Made by a program: the position numbers and the translations under genes. From NCBI RefSeq assembly GCF_017654505.1, contig NC_054570.1, forward strand, positions 1,342,780 through 1,406,779: a stretch of 64,000 bases of DNA, written 5' to 3'. Below, piece after piece: positions 34,620 to 45,299 of this stretch (position 1 is the stretch's first letter; the number at the start of each line of letters is the position of its first letter). Source of the stretch: Polyodon spathula (Eukaryota > Chordata > Actinopteri > Acipenseriformes > Polyodontidae). The notes beneath the pieces are model-generated. The model was not told the origin of the DNA. It saw only the letters and a program-made list of their open reading frames with translations, and searched no databases.

Positions 34620-35900
34620 TACGCTATATAAATTGTGTTTGTGAGCTCTCATATTTGTTGACAGCGATTTCGCTCCAGTCAGTGCTGGAATCGCCTTACC
34701 CCTACATCGCTTTTACTGATGCACTATCATGCAATTAATACACAACACACAATTACACTAAAACTGAGTTACTGGCTTGTTTTCTTCTTCTGCATTCGAG
34801 CTTGCTTTATTATCACCTTCTCTTGCATCTCCTGCAACTGGACCCCCCCTCCCCGCAGTATGAAGTCTCGCGTGGTTTGGTTGCCCCCCCCCCCCCCTTT
34901 GTAAGCGGCCTGGAAACCCCGTCTGTCCCTTTTCGTCCCGGCCTGTCTCGGATCAAGGTAACGGAGGGGCTCTCTCAGCGGGACAAAACACGAAAAACGT
35001 CTTGAAAACGGGGCGTTTGCATCCTTAAAACCCGGCTATTGGACTTCAGTAAACCCCAGTGCGGTTAAGTGTCTGGCGTGCGATTTGATTGAAAAGCAGC
35101 GGTAGTTTGTACATGTTATAAACAGCACGCTGCTTTCGAGTGGGCCTGCGCCCATGCGCGGCTACTGACACATTTTCCAGATGTATTATTATTATTCTTA
35201 TTATTATTGTCATTTTAATAAGGCCTGAGTGAGCGGTTTGTGGCTTTGATTTGCGCATTTAGAGGTAAGCCTGTGATCAGGGTTGTTGGCAGCGAAGGAC
35301 TCGTGTTGTTTCTTCATCAGCACGTTTTGCAGAGCAGAGTTACACAGAGTCTCAAAACCAGACGCATTGAACCCGATTTGCACCCACCCCCCCCCAGCAA
35401 AGAGAGGCGATTGATCACGGTGCTATTTTACTAACACCCCCCCGGTCTGTGTTTGGGGACCCTGATCTTGATCCAAGGACACGGCGCTAAACGCGTGTGT
35501 TGCGTTGCTGATGGTATTCCTTGCTTGCTTGCTTGTGCGATTCGCTTTTATTTTAATTTTTTTGTAATTTTAAATCCTTCCGTCACGATGAATTACGTTT
35601 TTTTTTGTTTTTTTTTAATTTCTAAAACAGTTTGTCTAAATGCTCTGGAGTTGGACGAGTTAGGGTGAAACCGGAACACGTGTTGATCGTGTCCTTTTGT
35701 AAAGGCTGGGGTTGTAAAATTAATTCTAGAGTTCTGTGTTTTTTCGATGCTATGGGTTGACGATTTGAACGCCTTTTTTGGAAGTTGTGTGTAGTTTTTG
35801 TTGTAAAGCTGTGCTGACGGTCTCTCTCCTGTGTCTCTCTCTCTCTCCTGTGTCTCTCCTGTCTCTCTCTCCTCTGTCTGTGTCTCTCTCCTGTGTCTCT
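34620..35900 (+). promoter_or_regulatory. rps19 upstream region and non-coding exon 1 (position uncertain)
   Basis: Ribosomal protein genes usually have a short non-coding or ATG-containing first exon starting in a pyrimidine tract. A candidate donor is TTTAGAG/GTAAGCCTG near 35,262, followed by about 640 bp of intron ending in the CT-rich acceptor before 35,904. I could not fix the transcription start. Confidence 0.4.
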
Positions 35901-35903
35901 CAG

Positions 35904-37011
35904 ATGCCCGGTGTCACAGTGAAAGACGTGAACCAGCAGGACTTTGTCATAGCCCTGTCTGCTTTCCTTAAGAAGTAAGTATCTCTCAATCTCTCTATCA
36001 AGCGACTGAACTCATTTGAACTAAACCTCACGGATAATTACTTTTTTTTGGGGGGGGGGGTAAGAGGCTGTGTTGGCGCTGTGTGATGCCTGCTCTCTCA
36101 TGGATAATTACTTTGAGGGGTGATGGCTCCAGTACAGTAAGAGGCTGTGTTTGAAGGCTGTGTTGGCGCTGTGTGATGCCCGCTCTCTCACGCAGTGTCT
36201 CCACTCCCTCCTGTTTCAGGTCTGGGAAGCTGAAGGTACCGGACTGGGTAGACATCGTGAAGCTGGCCAAGCACAAGGAGCTGGCTCCCTCTGACGAGAA
36301 CTGGTACTACACTAGAGCGGGTAAGAGCAGAGAGCGGGCCCTCCATTTAGAGAGAGAGAGAGAGTCTGTGTGCGTGCGTCACACCTCCATTCAAACCAGG
36401 AGAGTCTCTCTCAACAGTGTTGCACTAGCAAGGCCCGCACTAGATGTGTAGCAGTGTGTGTATCAATCTCTCTCTCTCTCTCTCTCTCTCTCAGCCTCCA
36501 CAGTGAGACACCTGTACCTGCGTGGGGGTGCAGGGGTCGGCTCCATGACTAAGATCTACGGGGGGCGCCAGCGGAACGGCGTGTGTCCCAGCCACTTCAG
36601 CCGTGGCTCCAAGAGCGTGGCCCGCAGGGTGCTGCAGTCCCTGGAGGCCCTCAAGATGGTCGAGAAGGACCCCAACGGGTAAGAGAGCCCCAGGGGCCTG
36701 AGAATAATTCTTGACTTCACTGAGGGGAGCTCTGAACCCCAGGACTGGGTGCAGCAGGGCTAGTGTGAGTTTCTAACCCTGCTCAAACTCCTGGCTCCTG
36801 ATCATTGGAGGGGAGTTCTAGTGTGAGTTTGTGAGTTTCTAACCCTGCTCAAACTCCTGGCTCCTGATCATTGCAATATTAATAATACTAGACTTCATTG
36901 AGGGGAGCTCTGAACCCCAGGACTGGGTGCAGCAGGGCTAGTGTGAGTTTGTAACCCTGCTCAAACTCCTGCCTCCTGATCATTGCAATATTAATAATAC
37001 TAGACTTCATT

Positions 37012-37045
<34 letters not shown>

Positions 37046-37660
37046 GTTGTAGCGGAGCTCTCTTGCCTGAATTTCCACAGCCCCCCACCCCCTTTTCTGA
37101 CGCCTGGTCTGTCTTGTTTCAGTGGCCGCAGACTGACCCCTCAGGGACAGAGAGACTTGGACAGAATCGCTGGACAGGTGAGTCTCTTCGGAGTCGCTGT
37201 GGACAAGGTGGCGCGTGTGTGTGTTCACGGTGGTGGATGGGCTGATCGCCTCACTCTCTCATTAACAGGCAGTTGTTGCATAAATTAAAATGCACCTGTT
37301 TTTAACGTTTTCGTAACCAGAAAAAGCTGTCCTTCCCTCGCCTTTGCAATGGCGCGCCTCCAATCCACAGTGAATTCCGCAGTGAGGTTTTAAAAGCTAA
37401 TCGGAAGAGAGCGTTCCCGCTTCCGAGGCGCAGATATTTCCGCTGCTGTAGCGAAGGCCGTGAACTCCTTTTCCTGGTCTGTTTATGACCTCGAAGGCAG
37501 TAAATTCCTATTTTGCTCCTGCCCACTAGGGGGTGACATGTCCTCACTCTTCAAAGGAATCTGCTCTGTTTTTTTATTCCTTTGTATTTTTATTGTAAAA
37601 GTAGACTAATCCACCCCCTCTTGTGTTTTACAGGTAGCAGCTGCAAGCAAAAAACCTTAA
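35904..37660 (+). CDS. rps19: ribosomal protein eS19
   Basis: Five coding exons with clean splice sites and phases: 35904-35974, 36220-36320, 36495-36678, 37123-37177, 37634-37660. The protein of about 145 residues starts [20 protein letters not shown], contains [40 protein letters not shown] and [20 protein letters not shown], and ends QVAAASKKP. It is the usual length and nearly collinear with human RPS19. It is a 40S subunit protein needed for 18S rRNA 3'-end maturation; human haploinsufficiency causes Diamond-Blackfan anaemia. The start is the first ATG after a CT-rich acceptor. Intron 3 carries copies of a 119-bp repeat and a poly-G tract. Confidence 0.97.
36712..37044 (+). repeat. 119-bp repeat copies and poly-G tract in rps19 intron 3
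   Basis: Two to three copies of a unit containing CTTCATTGAGGGGAGCTCTG, CCCCAGGACTGGGTGCAGCA and CTCCTGGCTCCTGATCATTG, ending in about 30 G at 37,014-37,044. The same unit makes a longer array at 38,265-38,715. Confidence 0.9.
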
Positions 37661-37683
37661 GATGTACAAATAACACTTGGAGA

Positions 37684-37698
37684 AATAAAGCTAATAAA
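37684..37698 (+). terminator. rps19 polyadenylation signals
   Basis: Two AATAAA hexamers (37684-37689 and 37693-37698), 24 and 33 bp after the stop codon. This gives the very short 3' UTR typical of ribosomal protein genes. Confidence 0.85.
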
Positions 37699-37699
37699 A

Positions 37700-38260
37700 A
37701 AACACTTCCCAATTCCTGTGTTCAATTTGTAAAGCATTGAGACTGTGTGTATTTGACAGGAATGAATATTTGTGCAAATATCCACAGAGTTCTGTGATAC
37801 ATAGCAAAGGGAAGTCTGGATTAAAACTACAAGAAGAGACTCTGTAAATGCAGTGTGATCTCTCCAGCGGAGAGCTGTGAGCGTTCCTGGGCTTGCAGAT
37901 CTCAACTACAGAGAAGGAAATGAGAAGAAAAAAACTGTGTTGCATTCTTTACCAGACCAGCTGTGTGATGAAACCTGGTCAGGACATTCCTTAGCACGAG
38001 CTAGGGAGAGGCTGGCTGTCGTTACTTTTTGATTTCACAGGTACATGTGTTTTAAACTGTATCTAGATAACTCTTTTTCTGATCCTGATATAAAAAACCT
38101 GTTTGAAGTGCTCAGTGTGTCAGGATAGGAGGGTGCATAGAGGGGTCTGTCTTCATATACTGCGGTAACTGTCATGCATGTGTTTTGCTGTACAATGGCT
38201 TGTGGTTGGATTTCTGATGAAACCTGGTCAGGACATTCTTTGTTACATTAAGATGCTGGT
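37700..38260. other. intergenic downstream of rps19
   Basis: No gene recognised; direct repeat of GATGAAACCTGGTCAGGACATTC near 37,967 and 38,216. Confidence 0.5.
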
Positions 38261-38264
38261 GGCA

Positions 38265-38715
38265 CTCCTGGCTCCTGATCATTGCAATATTAATAATACT
38301 AGACTTCATTGAGGGGAGCTCTGAGCCCCAGGACTGGGTGCAGCAGCAGCAGGGCTAGTGTGAGTTTCTAACCCTGCTCAAACTCCTGGCTCCTGATCAT
38401 TGCAATATTAATAATACTAGACTTCATTGAGGGGAGCTCTGAACCCCAGGACTGGGTGCAGCAGCAGCAGGGCTAGTGTGAGTTTGTAACCCTGCTCAAA
38501 CTCCTGGCTCCTGATCATTGCAATATTAATAATACTAGACTTCATTGAGGGGAGCTCTGAACCCCAGGACTGGGTGCAGCAGCAGCAGGGCTAGTGTGAG
38601 TTTCTAACCCTGCTCAAACTCCTGCCTCCTGATCATTGCAATATTAATAATACTAGACTTCATTGAGGGGAGCTCTGAACCCCAGGACTGGGTGCAGCAG
38701 CAGCAGGGCTAGTGT
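38265..38715 (+). repeat. 119-bp minisatellite
   Basis: Nearly four copies of the unit also found in rps19 intron 3, same orientation, with variable CAG triplet number (GTGCAGCAGCAGCAGGG). Followed by poly-A (38,772-38,789) and (TA)n at 38,855-38,935. Confidence 0.92.
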
Positions 38716-38856
38716 TCAGATTTACCTCTTCAGTGTACTGTAGACAGACTGCTCAGCCAGGTTCAAACTCTAAAAAAAAAAAAAAAAAAGATTAAAAATG
38801 CTTCCACCTCGTATATGCTACAGCTCTGTCCAAAAGTTTTGCATCGCCTTATATTT

Positions 38857-38899
<43 letters not shown>

Positions 38900-39238
38900 A
38901 AATCTATATATATATATATGATATATAAATATATATTTAATTTCCAGCTTCCAGCAGGGTTTATACAACTGTATGAAGCAACACTAGTTCTTTCTATAGG
39001 GTGATGCTGCAAAAGTTTTTGGGCAGAGCTCTTGTGTCTATTTGTAATGCTACTCTTCTCATAAACTGCTGAGTGTGGTTTTCACCACAGCTACTAGATG
39101 ACTCCACAGTGCTGTTATTACAGTAGAACGCTGCACTGCTTTGGGATGACTTTGCACGATTGCAAACAGCCTCCCTGAGCGATTCAGATTAGCAATGAAA
39201 TAAAATTCATGTGAATTTGACCCTTAACTTACCATATA

Positions 39239-39658
39239 GGTGGGCTCTGTGTCGTCCGGTCCCTGCAGAGAGAGAGAGATTGTTGGTGTTAATCTGTTGA
39301 ACTTCATTACCTGCTGCACCGGTACTCTGGGGGGTACGTTCTCATAGTCCTCTGATGCTCCTGCGCTCTGTGGCACAGTAAATGTTAATTAATTCAGCAG
39401 ATGCTTTTATCCAAAGCAACTTCCAGAGACTAGGAGGGTGAACTCTGCATCATCATCCAGAAACCTTTCTTTTTTCGCCAGCTTGCTAGAATGTTTGTCT
39501 CTGATTTCTCTGTATTTTATACAGCAGAAGGAAATGCGTCTCTGATTCACCCTGTCCTGTGTTTCTAGTGGAAACACATCAAAGAGCACCTTTCCCTTAC
39601 CGAAGAGCAGAAGAACAAAGACCCCGAAAGCGAAGAGCCCCATGTCTGTCCTGATCGA
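39239..39658 (-). CDS. possible small signal-peptide protein with tyrosine motifs, unrecognised
   Basis: Three short exon-like segments fit together in frame on the minus strand. A start at 39658 encodes MSIRTDMGLFAFGVFVLLLF and ends at a donor near 39,598 (TTCG/GTAAGG). The second, about 39,312-39,359, encodes ASEDYENVPPRVPVQQ. The third, 39,239-39,268, encodes GPDDTEPTYM before GTAAGT. No further exon or TM segment was found. The hydrophobic start could be a signal peptide, or a TM segment if the AG just before it is an acceptor. Short acidic, tyrosine-bearing pieces recall immune adaptor or FXYD-type small proteins, but no family match can be claimed. It may not be a gene. Confidence 0.3.
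39386..39450 (-). mobile_element. SINE tail fragment
   Basis: TTCAGCAGATGCTTTTATCC and the following GAACTCTGCATCATCA are the inverted 3' end of the SINE seen at 6.2 kb. It sits in an intron of the putative small gene. Confidence 0.6.
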
Positions 39659-40075
39659 CACTGCAGTGTTTCAGAGAAGTACACACACCCCGCTCTTGCA
39701 GTGAACATCAAGGAAGCCTCAGGCCTGTGGCAACTTCCCCGTCCGCTATGAGACTGACCAGTGGTCTGACTTCCCCAAACCATCATTTCTGTGTGTCCGG
39801 ACGAGCTGACCACAGTGACACAGACAGAACCGAGCTGACGACAAGGCTCTCACCCTGCAACATTATTTTCCCGCGCTACAGAGGGAGTCTTATCAGCACT
39901 GGCAATAGGGTTACTTTAGAGACCATGCAAGGCATCACAACCCAGCCTCTTACCTCTTATTAGCCTCAATGCCATCATCGCTTGTCCCTGTAGTGGAGCG
40001 CTCTCACGTGGTTGTGTTCTCTGATTCAATAGCTACAGCAATCCCAGTGCTACAGATGAAAAGTTGCTGCAGGTC

Positions 40076-40640
40076 AATACAAACAATGCAGATACATTAA
40101 ATACAGTGAGATACAGGGCACAGCACACTCAATACAAACAATGCAGATACATTAAATACAGTGAGATACAGGGCACAGCACACTCAATACAAACAATGCA
40201 GATACATTAAATACAGTGAGATACAGGGCACAGCACACTCAATACAAACAATGCAGATACATTAAATACAGAGAAATACAGGGCATAGCACACTCAATAC
40301 AATACATTAAATACAGAGAAAAACAGGGCATAGCACATTAAATACAGAGAATGCAGATACATTAAATACAGTGAGATACAGGGCACAGCACACTCAATAC
40401 AAACAATGCAGAGATACATTAAATACAGTGAGATACAGGGCACAGCACACTCACAGCTATACAAACAATGCAGATACATTAATGTCACAGTGCCGATACA
40501 GGGCACAGTATGTAACATTAAATACAGTGAGATACAGGGCACAGCACACTCAATACAAACAATGCAGATACATTAAATACAGTGAGATACAGGGCACAGC
40601 ACACTCAATACAAACAATGCAGATACATTAAATGCAGGAA
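40076..40640 (+). repeat. 55-bp minisatellite
   Basis: About ten copies, some shortened, of a 55-bp unit (CAATACAAACAATGCAGATA, CATTAAATACAGTGAGATAC, AGGGCACAGCACACT). Followed to about 40,850 by a diverged piece of the retroelement fragment also found at 20.85 kb, suggesting the array grew inside that element. Confidence 0.9.
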
Positions 40641-40649
40641 CTTTCCATT

Positions 40650-41213
40650 CAATACAGGGCTAGGATGTGAATTGTAGACACTGTGGATGCGTGCGTCATA
40701 CAGAATCAGAGTAAGATTGAGTGAAAATCCTGAAACAGCAAATTAGACAACAGCTAAATATATCAGGCTTGAAGAGCTTTGAAAGCATGAGAGAGCAAGC
40801 TGGTCTTGAGAGTTGATTTGAAGCGAGCGTCTGTGATGGTGAAAAAGACAGTGTTGCTACTGCTATGATCGTTTAGGGTTTCCATGCTCAGGTTTAAATG
40901 CTATTAGGGGTTGTAAGATTCAGGTATAATATAATAATAATGTATTATGTACTAGTAGTTGTTGTGCATACTTCCTCTTTCTCGCTGCAGGGTAAGCGGC
41001 CCATATACTAGTAGCTAGAAAGTTCCCTTTATCCAGAAACCACAGGCTGCATCCGTGACAGTTCACAGAAATGTCACCAGCTTACTTAGAATAAAGTATG
41101 ATTTTAGGACGTTTCCAATTTAGATACGTGGTACTGCGTTTCATATCGCTGTGTGTTTTTCATATCGCGTTGTGTCTGATTGCTCCCCATTTTGTTTTCA
41201 CCCCGGCCTGCAG
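40650..41213. other. intergenic, retroelement remnant and unique sequence
   Basis: GAGAGTTGATTTGAAGCGAG near 40,818 matches the fragment at 20.88 kb. The rest is unassigned and ends in the pyrimidine tract of the MEGF8-like exon. Confidence 0.45.
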
Positions 41214-41447
41214 GGGGCGCACTGTGAGAAGTGCCGGCCACTCTCTGTGGGCTTGGCTGTGAAGGGAGCGGCCTGCAAGCCCTGCAGGGAGCATTGCCGC
41301 GGCAACAGCGACATCTCCATCATCCACGAGGAGAACAAGAGAGCTGCGAGAGAACCAGACAAATACCCCCTGGAGCCAGACCTGGTGGGAGAGGAAGAGG
41401 GAGAGGGAGTGGGGGTTGGGTTTGCGGTTCATGTGATTGGACGATAG
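41214..41447 (+). pseudogene. isolated MEGF8-like laminin-EGF exon with its own stop and poly-A signal
   Basis: A strong acceptor (CACCCCGGCCTGCAG) opens a frame encoding GAHCEKCRPLSVGLAVKGAA, then CKPCREHCRGNSD and AAREPDKYPLEPDLV, ending at TAG (41445). The CxxC...CRPCHxFCRGNS layout and the REPxKYxLxP segment match the laminin-type EGF region of MEGF8, a large cell-surface protein. The reading frame then runs into Gly/Glu-rich residues and stops, so the downstream MEGF8 domains are absent. No upstream exon was seen. In human, MEGF8 neighbours CNFN, and a cornifelin-like gene lies 0.9 kb further on here. I read it as a relic of MEGF8 or the last exon of a short paralogue. Confidence 0.6.
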
Positions 41448-41591
41448 TGATTAGGGGGTCGGCTGCATGGCTTTCACAGTGAGACTGACACGCAACTTCA
41501 GAAAAAAAAAAACAGAAACTGAACTAAACCGGCTGCTTTACTGATCATGAAGGATCTGCAAAGACACAGCTGTCGTTTTTGCGTGCATACA

Positions 41592-41657
41592 AAGAACTAC
41601 AGCTCCCATCATCCTTTGCTGTTCACATAGCAAGGCATGCTGGGAGCTGTAGTTCTT
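41592..41657. repeat. 17-bp perfect inverted repeat with ZNF143/THAP11-like motif
   Basis: AAGAACTACAGCTCCCA at 41592-41608 and its exact reverse complement at 41641-41657, with a 32-bp loop. The right arm with its neighbouring bases reads, on the minus strand, ACTACAGCTCCCAGCATGC, close to the known ZNF143/THAP11 element. It may be a MITE end or a transcribed hairpin in the 3' UTR of the MEGF8-like exon. Confidence 0.7.
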
Positions 41658-41928
41658 AATCTGGGCGATTGTGTTTTTGGATCAAAGAAAAAACCATGAA
41701 GGAGCGTTTAATGCCTGATACTGGTTATTTTATTTTTTAAACTGTTCTAAGGTTATAATTGTAATGCTAGGGGGCTAGCTGCTGTGCAGACTGTTCATTC
41801 TGCTGTAAGCTCTACAGTTTACACACTAAGAACCTACTTTTTAATCATGTATGTCTCTTACATTGGCATCCCCCTCCCTCTCCCTCAAGTACTGTATGAT
41901 GGAACGTGTTTGGAGTTTTAGACGAGAC

Positions 41929-41934
41929 AATAAA
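41929..41934 (+). terminator. poly-A signal and A-run after the MEGF8-like exon
   Basis: AATAAA followed within a few bases by a run of A (41937-41947), about 480 bp after the stop. Compatible with a normal 3' end or with a retrocopy tail. Confidence 0.5.
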
Positions 41935-42187
41935 CTAAAAAAAAAAAGTATTGTGTGTGAACACAGTGCAACATGATGTCAGATCCCAGTTCTGGAGGGC
42001 TGTTCCACTCCTGGTCTTTGTTCCAACCTTGTTCAAAACTCTTTAGTGGAACATCTATCCAGACAATGACCTCATTTTACCTGTTAAATAAACCTGGAGC
42101 GGAATTCCCCTCCAGGATCAGGATTCGACTCGACCTCCCCCCCTGAAGATTCGCTTATAGGGCTCAAAATAACAAATTACAATAAGT

Positions 42188-42193
42188 TTATTT
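42188..42193 (-). terminator. poly-A signal of the cornifelin-like gene
   Basis: TTTATT on the plus strand (AATAAA on the minus), about 97 bp beyond the stop codon of the PLAC8-family gene. Confidence 0.65.
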
Positions 42194-42289
42194 TTAATAT
42201 TAGACATAGGACACATGATACAAAATATATTATTAAAAAAATCTAAACACAGGTTATTACATGAACATTGCCGGGATGGGACGGTCCCG

Positions 42290-43365
42290 TCAGCGGATGG
42301 CCCGGATGGTTCTGATTTTAATCTCGCGTCTCATCTGACACATCGCGCAGGGCAGGCAGCACCACACGACACAGTAATCATTGATCATGGAGCCCTGCGG
42401 ACCGAGAGGAGAGCACCCCGACAATCAAACCCGCCACCAGCATTATTAATGAGTCATTCAGCGGACAGACTCACAGAGACCAACAGGACGAAGGACGGAG
42501 ATACATACAAACCAATACAAAGCCCTTTTAAAAATAACTTAAAGCATATGCATGAAAAATAGAACCGAAGAGGAGTTATGTGCGTTGATTTCGTTTCCCT
42601 GCAGTGTACAGCTCTATTTGCGAGATGATTGGTGTTAGTGAAAGATCTACATGATGTTCAGATATTTTATCATGCTAAAATTCTAGGTGATGCACAGCCT
42701 TTGGCTACAGCTGTAAAGGGAGTATAATCAGCTATGAGATTTACGGCAGACGTTGATTTCTACTGGAGAACCACACGGCTGAGCTGTGCAGCGGTAACCT
42801 CGCCGCCCTGCCTCTGGTTCCGGGCGGGACTCACCGGAATGGAGTAGCGCTCCCTCATCCCGGTGCGCATAGCGCAGTGAGAGCAAGGCAGCCAGCCAAT
42901 CACGAAGCACTCTCCGAAACCCTCTGCCACCTGCGCAGAGAGACAGCACAGACAGAACATCCCGCAGGCACCTGAGAGGGGGGGGGAGAGGGACGGAGGG
43001 AGAGAGAGAGGGGGGAGAGAGAGGAGGAGATGTAACTGAACAAAACGCATTGCAATTATAATCATTACTAATTGTAACTGATCAATTCTGCTGTAATTGT
43101 AATTCTGCTCATTATAGTTCACTCCAGGGCTGGTTTTAAAGTGTCAACATAAACAAAACAAAAAAAACAAAATAAAAAAACAACATTTGAAGCGCTTCCC
43201 CTTACAGATGCCCAGGTCGCTACACATCTGACACAGCCCCGTGCTCCAGCCCTGGGCGACCGCCGGGGGCTGCACGACGACGGGAGCGATCACGAGAGGC
43301 GGGGGCACGGGAGGGGGGATCGCGGGAGGGCGGATCGCGGGAGGGGAGACCATGGGGTACGCCAT
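42290..43365 (-). CDS. cnfn: cornifelin/PLAC8-family Cys-rich protein
   Basis: Three coding exons on the minus strand: 43206-43365 (start codon at 43363-43365), 42835-42971 and 42290-42394 (stop TGA), phases 1 and 0. The protein of about 133 residues opens with a proline-rich tail (PPAIRPPAIPPPVPPP) and then WSTGLCQMCSDLGIC. The second exon gives ACGMFCLCCLSAQ, GFGECFVIGWLPC and AMRTGMRERYSIP; the third gives GSMINDYCVVWCCLPCAMCQ and MRREIKIR. The RTGMRERYxIxGS block and the final CxLPCxxCQMxRE are hallmarks of cornifelin. PLAC8 proteins are small Cys-rich, often membrane-associated. Human CNFN is a component of cornified envelopes; the fish role is unknown. Upstream, the acceptor TTTGCAG before the ATG implies a non-coding first exon. 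Confidence 0.85.
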
Positions 43366-43519
43366 CGCTGCTGCGGCTGCAAACAGAGCGGAGAGAAGCG
43401 GGGGTTAGAGTGGCCGTAGCCAGGGTCGGGGTCAACTCCACTTAAAATCAGCTTTTCAGGAATGGACCCCGACTGACAAGCACAAGATCTATCCGTGGAC
43501 CATAGACGCAAAGCAATTA

Positions 43520-44240
43520 CGCGTAAATTAAAATCTCTGTGAACCGCTTACCACGTGTGCGGGATAAGGACGCGCTGTTCCAAGCGCAACCATCCGCGGT
43601 GCCAGGCTGCGCTCACACCGAGGGAACATTATCCTGGCGTCTTCAACCAGTTAATTAAGAACTCACCCCGCTTCTTAATTAGTCAATAGCGCACGTGGAC
43701 AAAATATCTATCATTTAAAGAAATAACTGCCCCCACCCTCCGTGTATAATTAAAGCAACCGCCTGCAAACAGTGTTTTTCGCGATTGCAAAGGGACGAGG
43801 CGCTGAAATAAAATGTGTTAACAAATTCCAACTTTCAGAGCCGGCGCTCACACAACCACAGCCCCTCAAAACTATTTGCTGTGAAGGATGATATTCTCTA
43901 CACGTCTATATGTGTAATGACGTGAACTCCCTCTGCACGTTATTTACATCGATTTCATAAAACTATTTAGAATAATAAATAAATACATCTCGCTCTAATT
44001 CAATGCCACGGATCTTACAGGAGAATGCTAACTCGTCTTAACTTTTGAGCGTGTTTTTAAATGGAATTGTTTGATATAAAAACGTACGTACGTTCTCTCT
44101 CTATACATATTCTCTACCTGTTGGTTTGACGCACAGCTACCCACCCTGTCGCCAGACTTCTGCACACCGCGCCACGCACACGCGTGCTTTATTAACCTGG
44201 GGGGGCGCGCTGCATTGTTACCCCCCCCCCCCCAGTCCAG
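43520..44240 (-). promoter_or_regulatory. upstream region of the cornifelin-like gene
   Basis: No coding exon seen. The upstream non-coding exon and promoter of the minus-strand gene should lie here. A poly-C run is at about 44,221-44,234. Confidence 0.35.
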
Positions 44241-44257
44241 TATATTTATTAGTACCG

Positions 44258-44880
44258 TATTATAAGAAAGGGGGCTCCCTCCAGTCCAGAGCAGGCTTGA
44301 GGCACGGAGACTGAACTGCTCCCTCCCTCCCCCCCTAAGAGAAAGGGTGCTCCCTCCAGTCCAGGGCAGGCTTGAGGCATGGAGACTGAACTGCTCCCTC
44401 CCTCACCCCCCTAAGAGAAAGGGTGCTCCCTCCAGTCCAGGGCAGGCTTGAGGCACGGAGACTGAACTGCTCCCCCCCTCACCCCCCTAAGAGAAAGGGT
44501 GCTCCCTCCAGTCCAGGGCAGGCTTGAGGCACAGAGACTGAACTGCTCCCTCCCTCACCCCCCTAAGAGAAAGGGTGCTCCCTCCAGTCCAGGGCAGGCT
44601 TGAGGCATGGAGACTGAACTGCTCCCTCCCTCACCCCCCTAAGAGAAAGGGTGCTCCCTCCAGTCCAGAGCAGGCTTGAGGCACGGAGACTGAACTGCTC
44701 CCTCCCTCACCTCCCTAAGAGAAAGGGTGCTCCCTCCAGTCCAGAGCAGGCTTGAGGCACAGAGACTGAACTGCTCCCCCCCTCACCCCCCTAAGAGAAA
44801 GGGTGCTCCCTCCAGTCCAGGGCAGGCTTGAGGCACAGAGACTGAACTGCTCCCCCCCTCACCCCCCTAAGAGAAAGGGG
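44258..44880 (+). repeat. 76-bp minisatellite
   Basis: About eight copies of a 76-bp unit (CTAAGAGAAAGGGTGCTCCC, TCCAGTCCAGGGCAGGCTTG, AGGCACGGAGACTGAACTGC, then a CCCTCACCC end) separating the cornifelin-like gene from the tomm40 promoter. Confidence 0.95.
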
Positions 44881-45009
44881 CCACCCGTACAGAATTATTG
44901 CAAATGACGTTGTGCACTCACCCGCTAGATGGCAGGACTCATCTCCAGCACACTTTTCCCAGCCCGCCCGACCCCTGCATGTTGACCTTCATTGCACCAG
45001 CCCTGCTCT

Positions 45010-45290
45010 ACAACCAATCACAAAGCGAGCGCCCCCTCCCGGAACGGAACCAGCAGCATTCTTCCTCCAATCAAAACCCTCCGTCCGCACCCCCCCTTTC
45101 CCCGACCGCTCTAGCAACCACGCCGGGCCTGAGAGATAACCGGGACAGCCAATGGGAAGCAGCGAGGGTTCGACGGTAGCCAATCGCGTTGGAGAGGAGG
45201 CCGAGCCGGCCCGCAGGGTAGATTGTGATCGATTCTGCAGCCGGCTGCGAGCCCCGTCCTTCTGTAAACGCCTGGGCTTGCAGCGTGTGT
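45010..45290 (+). promoter_or_regulatory. tomm40 promoter with four CCAAT boxes and candidate exon 1
   Basis: GC- and CpG-rich block. CCAAT pentamers on the plus strand at 45014, 45067, 45149 and 45180 are spaced 53, 82 and 31 bp, an arrangement typical of NF-Y-driven TATA-less housekeeping promoters. A plausible donor (TTGCAGCGTGT/GTGAGTATT, near 45,286) would end a non-coding first exon that splices to the acceptor at 46,527. Confidence 0.6.
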
Positions 45291-45299
45291 GAGTATTGC

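Noticed and set aside
39239..39660. Naming the small minus-strand gene as FXYD, CD79A or DAP10
   Set aside because: No FXYD motif, Ig domain, ITAM or YxxM motif could be found; only the position near rps19 and tyrosine motifs suggested these.
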